Of a DNA stretch of 10,899 nucleotides, positions 1 to 6,438 are shown piece by piece. The notes below the pieces were generated by a model. The model did no database searches, was not told where the DNA came from, and saw only the letters and a list, made by a program, of their open reading frames with translations. The stretch comes from Bifidobacteriaceae bacterium (GTDB lineage: Bacteria > Actinomycetota > Actinomycetes > Actinomycetales > WQXJ01). The position numbers and the translations under genes are program-made. Position 1 is the first letter of the stretch; each line of letters begins with the position of its first letter. The stretch is taken from positions 1 through 10,899 of the forward strand of contig JAITJY010000239.1 in assembly GCA_031278675.1 (NCBI GenBank), read 5' to 3'.

Positions 1-10
1 CCGGGGGGAT

Positions 11-64
11 GCCGGGGTCGGGGGCGACGCCGGGGTCTGGGGCGACGCCGGGGTCTGGGGCGGT
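11..64. repeat. 18-bp tandem repeat, three units, at window edge
   Basis: Three consecutive 18-bp units (11-28, 29-46, 47-64) differ at only a few positions, and the array may continue beyond the left edge. The length is a multiple of three, so the array can stay open in several frames. On the + strand, frame 2 reads Gly/Ala/Val/Asp-rich and stops at TGA 92-94, which would suit the C-terminal tail of a gene just upstream of ispG. In mycobacteria that neighbour is the site-2 protease Rip1. On the - strand a Pro/Ala-rich reading opens at an ATG at 105-103. With so little sequence I cannot choose between them, so no gene is called. Confidence 0.75.
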
Positions 65-154
65 GGCGGGGCGGGCGGCGGGGCTGGGGGCTGAGCGGGC
101 GGCATCGTGCCAGGGGGACCACCGCCGGGGCTGGGACCTGGGATACTGGAGGGC

Positions 155-1324
155 GTGCCGACTAATCTGGGTCTTCCTCGCGCGCCGTTGCGTTTGGCGG
201 TGCGGCGGCGGTCGCGGCGCATCAACGTGGGCGCGGTGCCGGTCGGTGGGGACGCGCCCATCTCGGTGCAGTCGATGACCACCACCCTCACATCCGATGC
301 CGACGCCACCCTCCGCCAGATCGCCGAACTGACGGCCGCAGGCTGCGACATTGTCCGGGTCGCGGTGCCGTCCCAAGATGACGCCGACGCGTTGGCGACG
401 ATCGCCGCCAAAGCCACCATCCCGGTGATCGCCGACATCCATTTCCAACCGCGGTACGTGTTCGCCGCGATCGACGCAGGCTGTGCGGCGGTGCGCGTCA
501 ACCCGGGCAACATCCGCAAGTTCGATAACCAGGTAGCGCAGATCGCCCGAGCCGCCGCTGAGGCGGGAGTCTCTCTCAGGATTGGTGTCAACGCGGGTTC
601 GCTGGAGCCGTCGCTCCTCAAGAAATACGGTAAAGCGACACCGGAGGCGCTGGTCGAATCCGCCGTCTGGGAAGCCTCCCTGTTCGAGGAGGTTGGTTTC
701 ACCGATTTCAAGATTTCCGTCAAACACCACGACCCGGTGGTCATGATCCACGCCTACCGCCTCCTAGCCGAGCGCGGCGACTGGCCCCTCCACCTCGGCG
801 TGACGGAGGCCGGACCAGCTTTCCAGGGCACCATCAAGTCGGTGGCGGCGTTCGGTGCGCTGCTCGGCGAAGGGATCGGGGACACGATCCGCGTGTCGCT
901 GTCCGCGCCGCCAGTCGAAGAAGTTAAGGTCGGCAGCGCCCTCCTCCAAGCCCTTGGCCTGCGTAAACGCGGTTTTGACATTGTGTCCTGCCCCTCTTGT
1001 GGGCGCGCCCAAGTCGATGTGGTGGCCCTCGCCGAGGCCGTCACCGAGGGCCTGAAACACATCAGGGTGCCGCTTCGCGTCGCGGTCATGGGTTGTGTGG
1101 TGAACGGTCCGGGCGAAGCCCGCGAAGCTGACCTGGGCGTCGCTTCCGGCAACGGCAAGGGCCAGATTTTCATCAAGGGGCAGGTTGTCGAGACCGTCCC
1201 CGAGGACCGCATTGTCGAGGTTCTGCTCGCCCGCGCGAACGCGATGGCCACCGAGTTAGCGGCCACGGCGCCATCCGACGATGCCGTGCCCAACACCCAG
1301 CGCCCTTCCGTAATCGTGGGGTAA
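155..1324 (+). CDS. ispG: 4-hydroxy-3-methylbut-2-enyl diphosphate synthase (IspG/GcpE)
   Basis: Cytoplasmic iron-sulfur enzyme of the MEP isoprenoid pathway. It converts 2-C-methyl-D-erythritol 2,4-cyclodiphosphate to HMBPP using reduced ferredoxin or flavodoxin. Seen from the GTG at 155 (389 residues): a TIM-barrel half with VQSM, AGCDIVRVA, IPVIADIHFQP and AVRVNPGN. The C-terminal half holds the [4Fe-4S] ligands, Cys279 and Cys282 in SCPSCGR and Cys314 in MGCVVNGPGE, with the catalytic Glu321 just after. The protein aligns nearly end to end with mycobacterial GcpE (about 387 residues). The frame is open to a GTG at 107, but homology begins at 155, where the residues PTNLGLP match the mycobacterial start; a GGAGG lies at 148-152, unusually close to that GTG. 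The next gene downstream is the GNAT gene after 249 bases. Identification is certain; the start is likely. Confidence 0.96.
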   Translation: MPTNLGLPRAPLRLAVRRRSRRINVGAVPVGGDAPISVQSMTTTLTSDADATLRQIAELTAAGCDIVRVAVPSQDDADALATIAAKATIPVIADIHFQPRYVFAAIDAGCAAVRVNPGNIRKFDNQVAQIARAAAEAGVSLRIGVNAGSLEPSLLKKYGKATPEALVESAVWEASLFEEVGFTDFKISVKHHDPVVMIHAYRLLAERGDWPLHLGVTEAGPAFQGTIKSVAAFGALLGEGIGDTIRVSLSAPPVEEVKVGSALLQALGLRKRGFDIVSCPSCGRAQVDVVALAEAVTEGLKHIRVPLRVAVMGCVVNGPGEAREADLGVASGNGKGQIFIKGQVVETVPEDRIVEVLLARANAMATELAATAPSDDAVPNTQRPSVIVG

Positions 1325-1407
1325 CGCCAGGCGCCGGTTGTGGGCGGTCCCGGGCGGCAGTGGGGTCCCAGCTAGGCGGGGTGCTCGGTGCCGGGCGGTT
1401 GTCTGGG

Positions 1408-1532
1408 CGCGGGGGCGGACGGCGTCCGTGCCAGGCGCGGGGCGCGGCGGCGGCGGGCCGGGCGGCGGCAGGCCAGAACTGTGCGCGCGGGCGGACGGCG
1501 TCCGTGCCGAGCGCGGGGCGCGGCGGCGGGCC
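1408..1532. repeat. Duplicated ~50-bp segment with a 13-nt palindrome in each copy (ispG-GNAT gap)
   Basis: The gap between ispG and the GNAT gene (1325-1573) holds no convincing gene. It contains two direct copies, 1408-1459 (52 bp) and 1486-1532 (47 bp). They differ by two extra G, one extra CGG triplet and two substitutions. Each copy includes the perfect inverted repeat CGGACGGCGTCCG (six-base arms around one base) at 1416-1428 and 1492-1504, 76 bp apart. Two spaced identical palindromes upstream of a gene resemble a paired operator, but a short hairpin or a by-product of local GC-rich duplication is equally possible. No clear -10/-35 boxes are visible nearby. Confidence 0.7.
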
Positions 1533-1573
1533 AGGCCGCAGTGGGGGTCCGCTAGAGCGCATCAAGTGCCCGG

Positions 1574-2506
1574 ATGATTGTCTTAGGGCAGCGAACGGCC
1601 CATTATGGAAGCGTGAGCTTCTCGCTGGCGCAGCACGGCCGCCGTGTGCGGCCGCGCGTGGCTGCCCCAGGAGAACTGAGCGCGGCGCTGGACTTCTGCC
1701 AGGCGCAAGGCGCCAACGGTGTGATGGCTGGGGCGCGGATCGAGATTCTGCTGCGGACACCGGCCCCCATGGGCGAGGTTTGGGTGTTGGAGCGGCGGGG
1801 CGCACGCCCCGCCGGCGCCCACCTGAGAGCCGACCACATTGAGGCTCTGGCCTGGGCCGGCGGCAACTTGATTCCCGTGGGAGCGGATGAAGTCTCAGGG
1901 CGGGCGTTCGGGGAAATGGCTAGTGCGCGCGGGGCGCGGTATCACACCGTGGTGGGCGAGGCCACCGGTGTGATGGCGGTCTGGCAGGTCCTCGAGCCGA
2001 TCTGGCAGCGCCCTCGGTCGGTACGGCCCAACCAGCCTTGTATGGTGGCGCTCGGACCGCCGCTGGTCGAGGCAGACACCCAGGTCCGCCCGGCGTCACT
2101 GCGCGCCCTGGACGCATTGGTCCCGGCGTGCCGCGCAATGTTCACTGAAGAACTCGGGTTCCCTCCACCCGGTCCCGAACCCGCCTACAGAGCCCATGTC
2201 GCCGCCCAAGTCGGGCGTGGCAGCATTCTGGCGCGGCTGACCCGCGCGGACGGGAGGGTGATCTTCAAGGCGGAATTGGGTTCCCAGTGCGGGTCTTGGG
2301 TCCAGGTGCAAGGCGTGTGGACCGATCCGGTTTGGCGCGGCCAAGGGATCGGCAAGGCGGGCATGGCGGCGGTAGTCGCTGAAGCCAAACGCCGCGGCCT
2401 GGTCAACGTCTGCCTCTATGTCAACGATTTCAACACGCCCGCGCTAGCGGTTTACCGCGCGGTCGGCTTCGCCCAGGTCAGCACCTGGGCCACTATCATG
2501 TATTAG
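1574..2506 (+). CDS. Two-domain GNAT-family N-acetyltransferase (DUF4081-GNAT type)
   Basis: Predicted acetyl-CoA-dependent acetyltransferase of 310 residues; the acceptor is unknown. The C-terminal part (about 170-310) is a GNAT fold. Its motif A, RGQGIGKAG at residues 255-263, fits the acetyl-CoA pyrophosphate-binding pattern, and it ends with LYVNDFNTPALAVYRAVGF (281-299), typical of GNAT strand 5 and helix 4. The N-terminal part (about 25-165), including GGNLIPVGAD and VRPNQPCM, resembles the DUF4081-type region found in the GNAT protein encoded beside gcpE in mycobacteria (Rv2867c). That conserved pairing supports the call but not a link to isoprenoid synthesis. The ATG at 1574 has no good ribosome binding site, and homology begins around residue 25. 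A GTG at 1613, with GGAA just upstream, is an alternative start. The gene ends only 253 bases from the convergent ftsQ. Confidence 0.85.
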   Translation: MIVLGQRTAHYGSVSFSLAQHGRRVRPRVAAPGELSAALDFCQAQGANGVMAGARIEILLRTPAPMGEVWVLERRGARPAGAHLRADHIEALAWAGGNLIPVGADEVSGRAFGEMASARGARYHTVVGEATGVMAVWQVLEPIWQRPRSVRPNQPCMVALGPPLVEADTQVRPASLRALDALVPACRAMFTEELGFPPPGPEPAYRAHVAAQVGRGSILARLTRADGRVIFKAELGSQCGSWVQVQGVWTDPVWRGQGIGKAGMAAVVAEAKRRGLVNVCLYVNDFNTPALAVYRAVGFAQVSTWATIMY

Positions 2507-2507
2507 T

Positions 2508-2521
2508 CGGCCGCGCGGCCG
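2508..2521. terminator. 14-nt perfect GC palindrome directly after the GNAT stop
   Basis: CGGCCGCGCGGCCG is a perfect palindrome beginning two bases after the TAG stop of the GNAT gene. In RNA it can form a five-base-pair stem with a four-base loop. No U-run follows, so it is at best a weak actinobacterial-style hairpin terminator. It also contains a run of CpG-rich restriction-like sites that could arise by chance in such GC-rich DNA. Confidence 0.35.
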
Positions 2522-2596
2522 TCCAACGAGCCCCCTAACACGCGATGATCAGCCGAAACGCTGCCACACCAGCACCCCGCCGCAACACCACCAGAA

Positions 2597-2763
2597 CTTA
2601 GCCTGGATCCACCGATGATCGCCGCAGGGAAGCACCAGACGGGTGCGATGGGCGTTCCCGGCCGGTGATGGCAGGCCGGTGGCCTGCCCGGCTGGTCAGG
2701 GGCGTCCAGCGTGCCTAGCTGGCGAGCAGCGCAGTAGGCCAGGATCGGTGGATCGAGGCTTAG
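2597..2763. repeat. 167-bp segment bounded by a 20-bp inverted repeat
   Basis: The left arm at 2597-2616 and the right arm at 2744-2763 match in inverted orientation at 18 of 20 positions. The right arm overlaps the ftsQ stop codon (TAA at 2762-2760 on the - strand). The interior has no gene but contains the hairpin at 2661-2692. The layout resembles a small non-autonomous element (MITE-like) or a long-range RNA stem serving both convergent transcripts. I see no convincing target-site duplication and no known insertion sequence ends. Confidence 0.55.
2661..2692. terminator. Strong hairpin between convergent operons, likely bidirectional terminator
   Basis: An eight-base-pair perfect stem (2670-2677 with 2681-2688) closes a three-base loop. 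A further four-base pairing (2661-2664 with 2689-2692) lies outside it, with a five-base bulge on one side. It sits between the end of the GNAT gene and the end of ftsQ, which converge, and the same stem forms in either transcript. There is no U-tract on either side, as is common for actinobacterial hairpin terminators. The structure is seen directly; the function is inferred from position. Confidence 0.55.
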
Positions 2764-4013
2764 CGCACCACCGGTGATTCGGGCGCGCTCACGTCGATCG
2801 ACGTCACGTTCGGTTGCTCCAGCAAAATCTTGACGGCAGCGGCCTTGACGGCGGCGTCATCGGCATCGCCCCACATCACCTGGACGCCACTGAGCAGCGT
2901 GAACGTAACCGTATCCTCGGTTTCGCCGCCAATCGTCGCGAGTTGGGCCGCGAGGTCTTGCGGCAGCGACGATGCCACCTTCAACACAGCCGCCACAGTC
3001 CGCTGGTTCGGGTCCGTCAGGGGCACCTCGATCACCGGGATGCCTGCGGGCGGTTCGGCGACCCGCACTATGGGCACCGCGCCCACGTCGATCAGGACGT
3101 ACGTGTCGGCATCGGCCACTGCGGCGGCCGCCACGCGCGGGACCAGCTCCACGATCAACCCGGTGGGCCAGTCCCGCCGCACCTGCGCGCTGGCCACCGC
3201 AGGCAGGGCCTCCAACCTAGCCGCAGTCGCCGCCGTGTCGACCCGCGCCAACGGGACCCCCACGTCCTGCGCCAGCACCTCGGACACCTCCGCCCGGTCA
3301 ATCCAACCGCCGATCCCCGTCACCTCCACGTCGCCCGCCCGCACCGCGAACACGTCAGTCAGGTAGACCAGCGCCACCACCGCCCCGACCAGCACAAATG
3401 GGGCCGCCCACCGGGTCGCTCGCGCTATGGCGGCCCGCCGCGCTGCCTTGCGCCGCGCCTTGAACGCAGCAGCGCTCCTGGCCGCTAGGGCCTCCGCCGG
3501 GGTGGGGGGTCGCGGCTCGCGGCGCACCATCCCAGCGCCCGATGCCGCCAGGCCGCCCCCAGCGTGCCCTCCCGTTGCGGCGTCTCCCGCCCCGCCTCCC
3601 GACCGGCCGACCCCAACTCCCAGCGCCCCAGCGGACTCTCCAGTGCCCCATCCCGCAGATTCACGCCTAACACCCGCTGCCGCGTTGGCGCCGCGAGTGC
3701 CCCATCCCGCAGATTCGCGCCCAGCACCCGCTGCCGTGTTGCCGCCGGGCCGCTTGGCCGCCGGGACCGGAAGCCAGGGGGCCGGACCCGGCTGGGCGGC
3801 ATCGGACGCGCGCCCCCCACCAACCCCGGACGAACGGTCCAAGCGGCCGGTGCGCCCGCGCGGGGACGCCCCGGTGGCCGGGTACCCCGCCGAGACCTGT
3901 GAACCGGTGGGGATGGGCCCAGTCGAACCGGAACCGCTGGAGCCGGAGGGGAGGCGCGCCGCCGCACTTTGGTCCCGGGCGGGCGCGAAGCCCAGATAAC
4001 CGAGCAGGCCCAT
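2760..4013 (-). CDS. ftsQ: Cell division protein FtsQ with long repeat-containing N-terminal extension
   Basis: Bitopic membrane protein of the divisome that in well-studied bacteria bridges FtsB/FtsL and regulates septal peptidoglycan synthesis. Of 417 residues, 1-200 are cytoplasmic, rich in Gly, Ala, Arg and Pro, with a basic stretch (FKARRKAARRAAIARATR) before one membrane segment at about 203-219. A POTRA domain follows (about 222-294; VEVTGIGGWIDRAEVSEVL, then ASAQVRRDWPTGLIVELVPR), then the FtsQ beta domain to the end. The N-terminal part is longer than in most FtsQ proteins and has two copies of a repeat containing ESAGWGT (residues 100-106 and 118-124). The ATG at 4013 overlaps the murC stop as TGATG and has GGAG five bases upstream; a GTG three bases earlier is the alternative. 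It is the last gene of the cluster; no ftsZ follows. Confidence 0.92.
   Translation of the reverse strand: MGLLGYLGFAPARDQSAAARLPSGSSGSGSTGPIPTGSQVSAGYPATGASPRGRTGRLDRSSGVGGGRASDAAQPGPAPWLPVPAAKRPGGNTAAGAGRESAGWGTRGANAAAGVRRESAGWGTGESAGALGVGVGRSGGGAGDAATGGHAGGGLAASGAGMVRREPRPPTPAEALAARSAAAFKARRKAARRAAIARATRWAAPFVLVGAVVALVYLTDVFAVRAGDVEVTGIGGWIDRAEVSEVLAQDVGVPLARVDTAATAARLEALPAVASAQVRRDWPTGLIVELVPRVAAAAVADADTYVLIDVGAVPIVRVAEPPAGIPVIEVPLTDPNQRTVAAVLKVASSLPQDLAAQLATIGGETEDTVTFTLLSGVQVMWGDADDAAVKAAAVKILLEQPNVTSIDVSAPESPVVR
3642..3749 (-). repeat. 54-bp tandem repeat in the cytoplasmic part of ftsQ
   Basis: Two adjacent 54-bp units (3642-3695 and 3696-3749) encode about 18 residues each, both with RESAGWGT and a following Ala/Gly stretch. 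A decayed further unit (ESAGALG) lies on the gene's downstream side. Unit length is a multiple of three, so copy-number change would preserve the frame. The repeat lies in the predicted disordered region before the membrane segment. Confidence 0.85.
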
Positions 4014-5338
4014 CACGGCTCCAACGCCGCGAGCAGGGCCGGGCCGAGTTGTGTGACGTCACCTGCGCCCATCGTGAAGATCAGGTCGCCGGGGCGCGCC
4101 CACGCCGCCACGGCGGCGGGCAGGCCGGCCGGATCGCGCACCCAAGTGGCCTGGGCCGGGTCCATCTTGTTAGCGATCAGCCCGCTCGTAACGCCTGGTT
4201 GGGGCTGTTCCCGGGCACCGTAGATGTCGAGCAACCAAACCCGGTCCGCCGCCGCCAAGGCTGCGGCAAACTCGGACTCGAACTGCCGGGTCCGCGAGTA
4301 CAGATGCGGTTGGAACACCACCCCGAGGCGGCCGGCGCCGGCCGTCTCCCGCGCCGCCGCCAGCGTCGCCGCGATCTCGGTGGGATGATGCGCGTAATCG
4401 TCGAAGACGCGCACCGCCCCGGCGCTGCCGCGCGGCTCGAACCGGCGAGCGGTCCCCGCAAAGTTGGCCAACCCAGCCCGGACCAAAGCCCGGTCCGCGC
4501 CGAACCACTCTCCCACCAGCGCCGCCGCTGCGGCGTTCAATGCCATGTGCCGTCCCGGCAACGGCGTCACCGGCGGCGGTCCCGCCGCCTCACCCGGGGT
4601 GCCGGGCGGGGCGGCGTAGGTCCAAACCACCATGTCGGGTCTGGTGGCACGCACGTGCGCGGCTAGCCGCGCGGAACCCGGGTCGGCCGCACACGCCACC
4701 AGCAGGCCGCCGGGGCGCACCCGGCCGACAAAGTCGGCGAAGGCCTGTTCCAAAGCAGCCTGCGTCCCGTAATGGTCAAGGTGGTCTGGCTCGACATTGG
4801 TCACCACGCCGACTTCGGGGCGGTAATTAAGGAATGATCCGTCCGACTCGTCGGCCTCGATCACCATGATCTCGCCGCCGGTCAGGCGTGCCCCTGAGGC
4901 CCGCCCCACCAGCTCCGATCCAATCGCGTAAGAGGGATCCAACCCGGCCGCTTCCAGAGCGGCGACCACCATCGCTGAAGTCGTGGTCTTGCCGTGAGCA
5001 CCGGCTACCGCCACCAGGCGGCGCGGGTTCGCGATCCGCGCCAACGCCTCCGAACGGTGTTCCACCGTGATCCGGCCGTCCGCGCGAGCCGCGACCAACT
5101 CCGCGTTAGATGGCTTGATCGCAGTCGAGACAACCAGCCGGTCTACCCCGGCCAAATGATCCGGGTCATGACCGACCCACACCTCCACCCCTAGAGCGCT
5201 CCAGCGCCCCAACCGCTCCGAGTCCACTCCGTCACACCCCGACACGGCCGCACCCTCCGCCATCAGCAGTTCCGCGACCGCCGACATGCCCACACCGCCG
5301 AGCCCCATCACATGCACCCGCTCCGGCCGACTCAACAC
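4013..5338 (-). CDS. murC: UDP-N-acetylmuramate--L-alanine ligase (MurC), shortened central domain
   Basis: Cytoplasmic ATP-dependent ligase adding L-alanine to UDP-MurNAc, the first step of stem peptide assembly. Of 441 residues, the N-terminal UDP-binding domain shows MGLGGVGMSAVAELL (11-25). The ATPase domain has the P-loop AGAHGKTTTS (112-121), EADESDGSF (161-169) and NVEPDHLDHYG (181-191). The C-terminal domain has DDYAHHPTEI (313-322) and QPHLYSRTRQF (343-353). The region between the TY of the central domain (240-241) and PGRHMALNA (261-269) is only about 19 residues, against roughly 40 in E. coli MurC, so part of the central beta structure is missing. All catalytic motifs are kept, so it is probably active. 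It starts at GTG inside the end of murG (7-base overlap), with GAGG four bases upstream. Confidence 0.95.
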   Translation of the reverse strand: MLSRPERVHVMGLGGVGMSAVAELLMAEGAAVSGCDGVDSERLGRWSALGVEVWVGHDPDHLAGVDRLVVSTAIKPSNAELVAARADGRITVEHRSEALARIANPRRLVAVAGAHGKTTTSAMVVAALEAAGLDPSYAIGSELVGRASGARLTGGEIMVIEADESDGSFLNYRPEVGVVTNVEPDHLDHYGTQAALEQAFADFVGRVRPGGLLVACAADPGSARLAAHVRATRPDMVVWTYAAPPGTPGEAAGPPPVTPLPGRHMALNAAAAALVGEWFGADRALVRAGLANFAGTARRFEPRGSAGAVRVFDDYAHHPTEIAATLAAARETAGAGRLGVVFQPHLYSRTRQFESEFAAALAAADRVWLLDIYGAREQPQPGVTSGLIANKMDPAQATWVRDPAGLPAAVAAWARPGDLIFTMGAGDVTQLGPALLAALEP

Positions 5339-6438
5339 ACCACCTCTTCGATCATGTCCACCAGGCGCTCGGCGCCGTCCCGGATCGCCACACTAGACGC
5401 CGCGCTGGACATTGCCGCCAAGCGTTCCGGCGAGGTCAACAGTTCCACCAGCTTGCCCGGCGCCCACGCGGCCAAGGCGTCATCGGGCACCAAAACTGCG
5501 GCGGCGGCATCGACCAACGGGGCGGCGTTGAGGCGCTGTTCGCCGTTGCCAATCCCAAGCGGCACGAGCACCGCCGGGAGCGCCGCGCAAGCCAACTCCG
5601 CGACGCTGGCTGCGCCCGCCCGCTGGACGGCCAGGTCTGCGGCCGCCAACGCCAACTCCATTTGCTCCAAGTAGTCCAAGACCACGTAACGGCCGCCGCC
5701 ACTCGAACGCCCGTCCGGCCGGGCGGCCTGCTCCACGGCGGCCCGGACCTCGTCGCCCTTACCCCGCCCGGCCAGGTGCAACACCTGCGCCCCGGCGTCC
5801 AGTAGTTCGCCCGCCACTCCCACGATCGCCCGGTTCAACCGCAACGCGCCCAGCGAGCCGCCCGCCACCAACAGCGTGGGCCGCCCCAACTCCAGGCCAA
5901 AATGCTGCCGCGCCGCAGGGGCCGCCGCCGCGCGGTTCAGGTGGGCCAGTTCGCGGCGCAACGGCATCCCGACAAGCCGGGCGTGCGGCAACGGCGTGCC
6001 CGCGAACGCGACCCCGACCGCCGCCGCGTGCTTCGCGCCCCACCGGTTGGCGAGGCCGGGGCGCGCGTTCGCCTCGTGCACCACGACCGGCACGCCCGCC
6101 GAAACTGCGGCCCGGTAGGCCGGCGGGCACACGTAACCCCCGAAGCCGACCACAACATCCGGCCTAAAATCCCTGATCAGCGCGTTGACGAGCCGCATCG
6201 CCCGCACCCACCGCGCCGGGAAACGCGCCGCCTCACGCCCGAGCCGCCGCGGGAACGGCGCCTTCGGGATGACGGCCAGTTCCAGCCCCGCCGCCGGCAC
6301 CATCCGGGCCTCCAGCCCCTCAGCCGTGCCGACCACCTGGAGCGCCACGTCCGGCCGGCGCCGCCGCAGCTCCGCCGCCGTCGCGAGCAACGGCCCGACA
6401 TGCCCAAAAGTACCCCCACCAGCCAAAACAACCTTCAT
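5332..6438 (-). CDS. murG: Lipid II synthase, UDP-GlcNAc:lipid I GlcNAc transferase (MurG)
   Basis: GT-B glycosyltransferase on the inner face of the membrane. It transfers GlcNAc from UDP-GlcNAc to lipid I, making lipid II. The 368 residues are of usual length. Seen: the N-terminal G-loop GGGTFGHVGPLLATA (7-21), which has Phe where most family members have Gly or Ala; GFGGYVCPPA (98-107); HEANARPGLANR (121-132); a second G-loop GGSLGA (193-198); and the donor-binding region RAGAASVAE (273-281) with GNGEQRLNA (297-305). Unlike its neighbours it carries no repeat insertions. The ATG overlaps the ftsW stop as ATGA; a GAGG ten bases upstream is a modest ribosome binding site. It overlaps murC by 7 bases at its 3' end. 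Confidence 0.96.
   Translation of the reverse strand: MKVVLAGGGTFGHVGPLLATAAELRRRRPDVALQVVGTAEGLEARMVPAAGLELAVIPKAPFPRRLGREAARFPARWVRAMRLVNALIRDFRPDVVVGFGGYVCPPAYRAAVSAGVPVVVHEANARPGLANRWGAKHAAAVGVAFAGTPLPHARLVGMPLRRELAHLNRAAAAPAARQHFGLELGRPTLLVAGGSLGALRLNRAIVGVAGELLDAGAQVLHLAGRGKGDEVRAAVEQAARPDGRSSGGGRYVVLDYLEQMELALAAADLAVQRAGAASVAELACAALPAVLVPLGIGNGEQRLNAAPLVDAAAAVLVPDDALAAWAPGKLVELLTSPERLAAMSSAASSVAIRDGAERLVDMIEEVVC

Noticed and set aside
1173..1805. 210-codon - strand open frame spanning the ispG end, the gap and the GNAT start
   Set aside because: It overlaps two well-supported genes antisense, and its product is an Arg/Pro/Ala shadow with no family features.
1360..1842. 160-codon + strand open frame across the ispG-GNAT gap
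   Set aside because: It is made of the duplicated GC-rich segment and then the GNAT gene in the wrong frame; no start signal or motif.
2507..2759. Remnant of ftsZ or a small gene after ftsQ
   Set aside because: No frame in this gap shows FtsZ motifs or a sensible start; it contains hairpins and inverted repeats only.
3899..4666. 255-codon + strand open frame antisense to murC and ftsQ
   Set aside because: Antisense shadow of conserved genes; composition is Arg/Gly/His-rich without domains.
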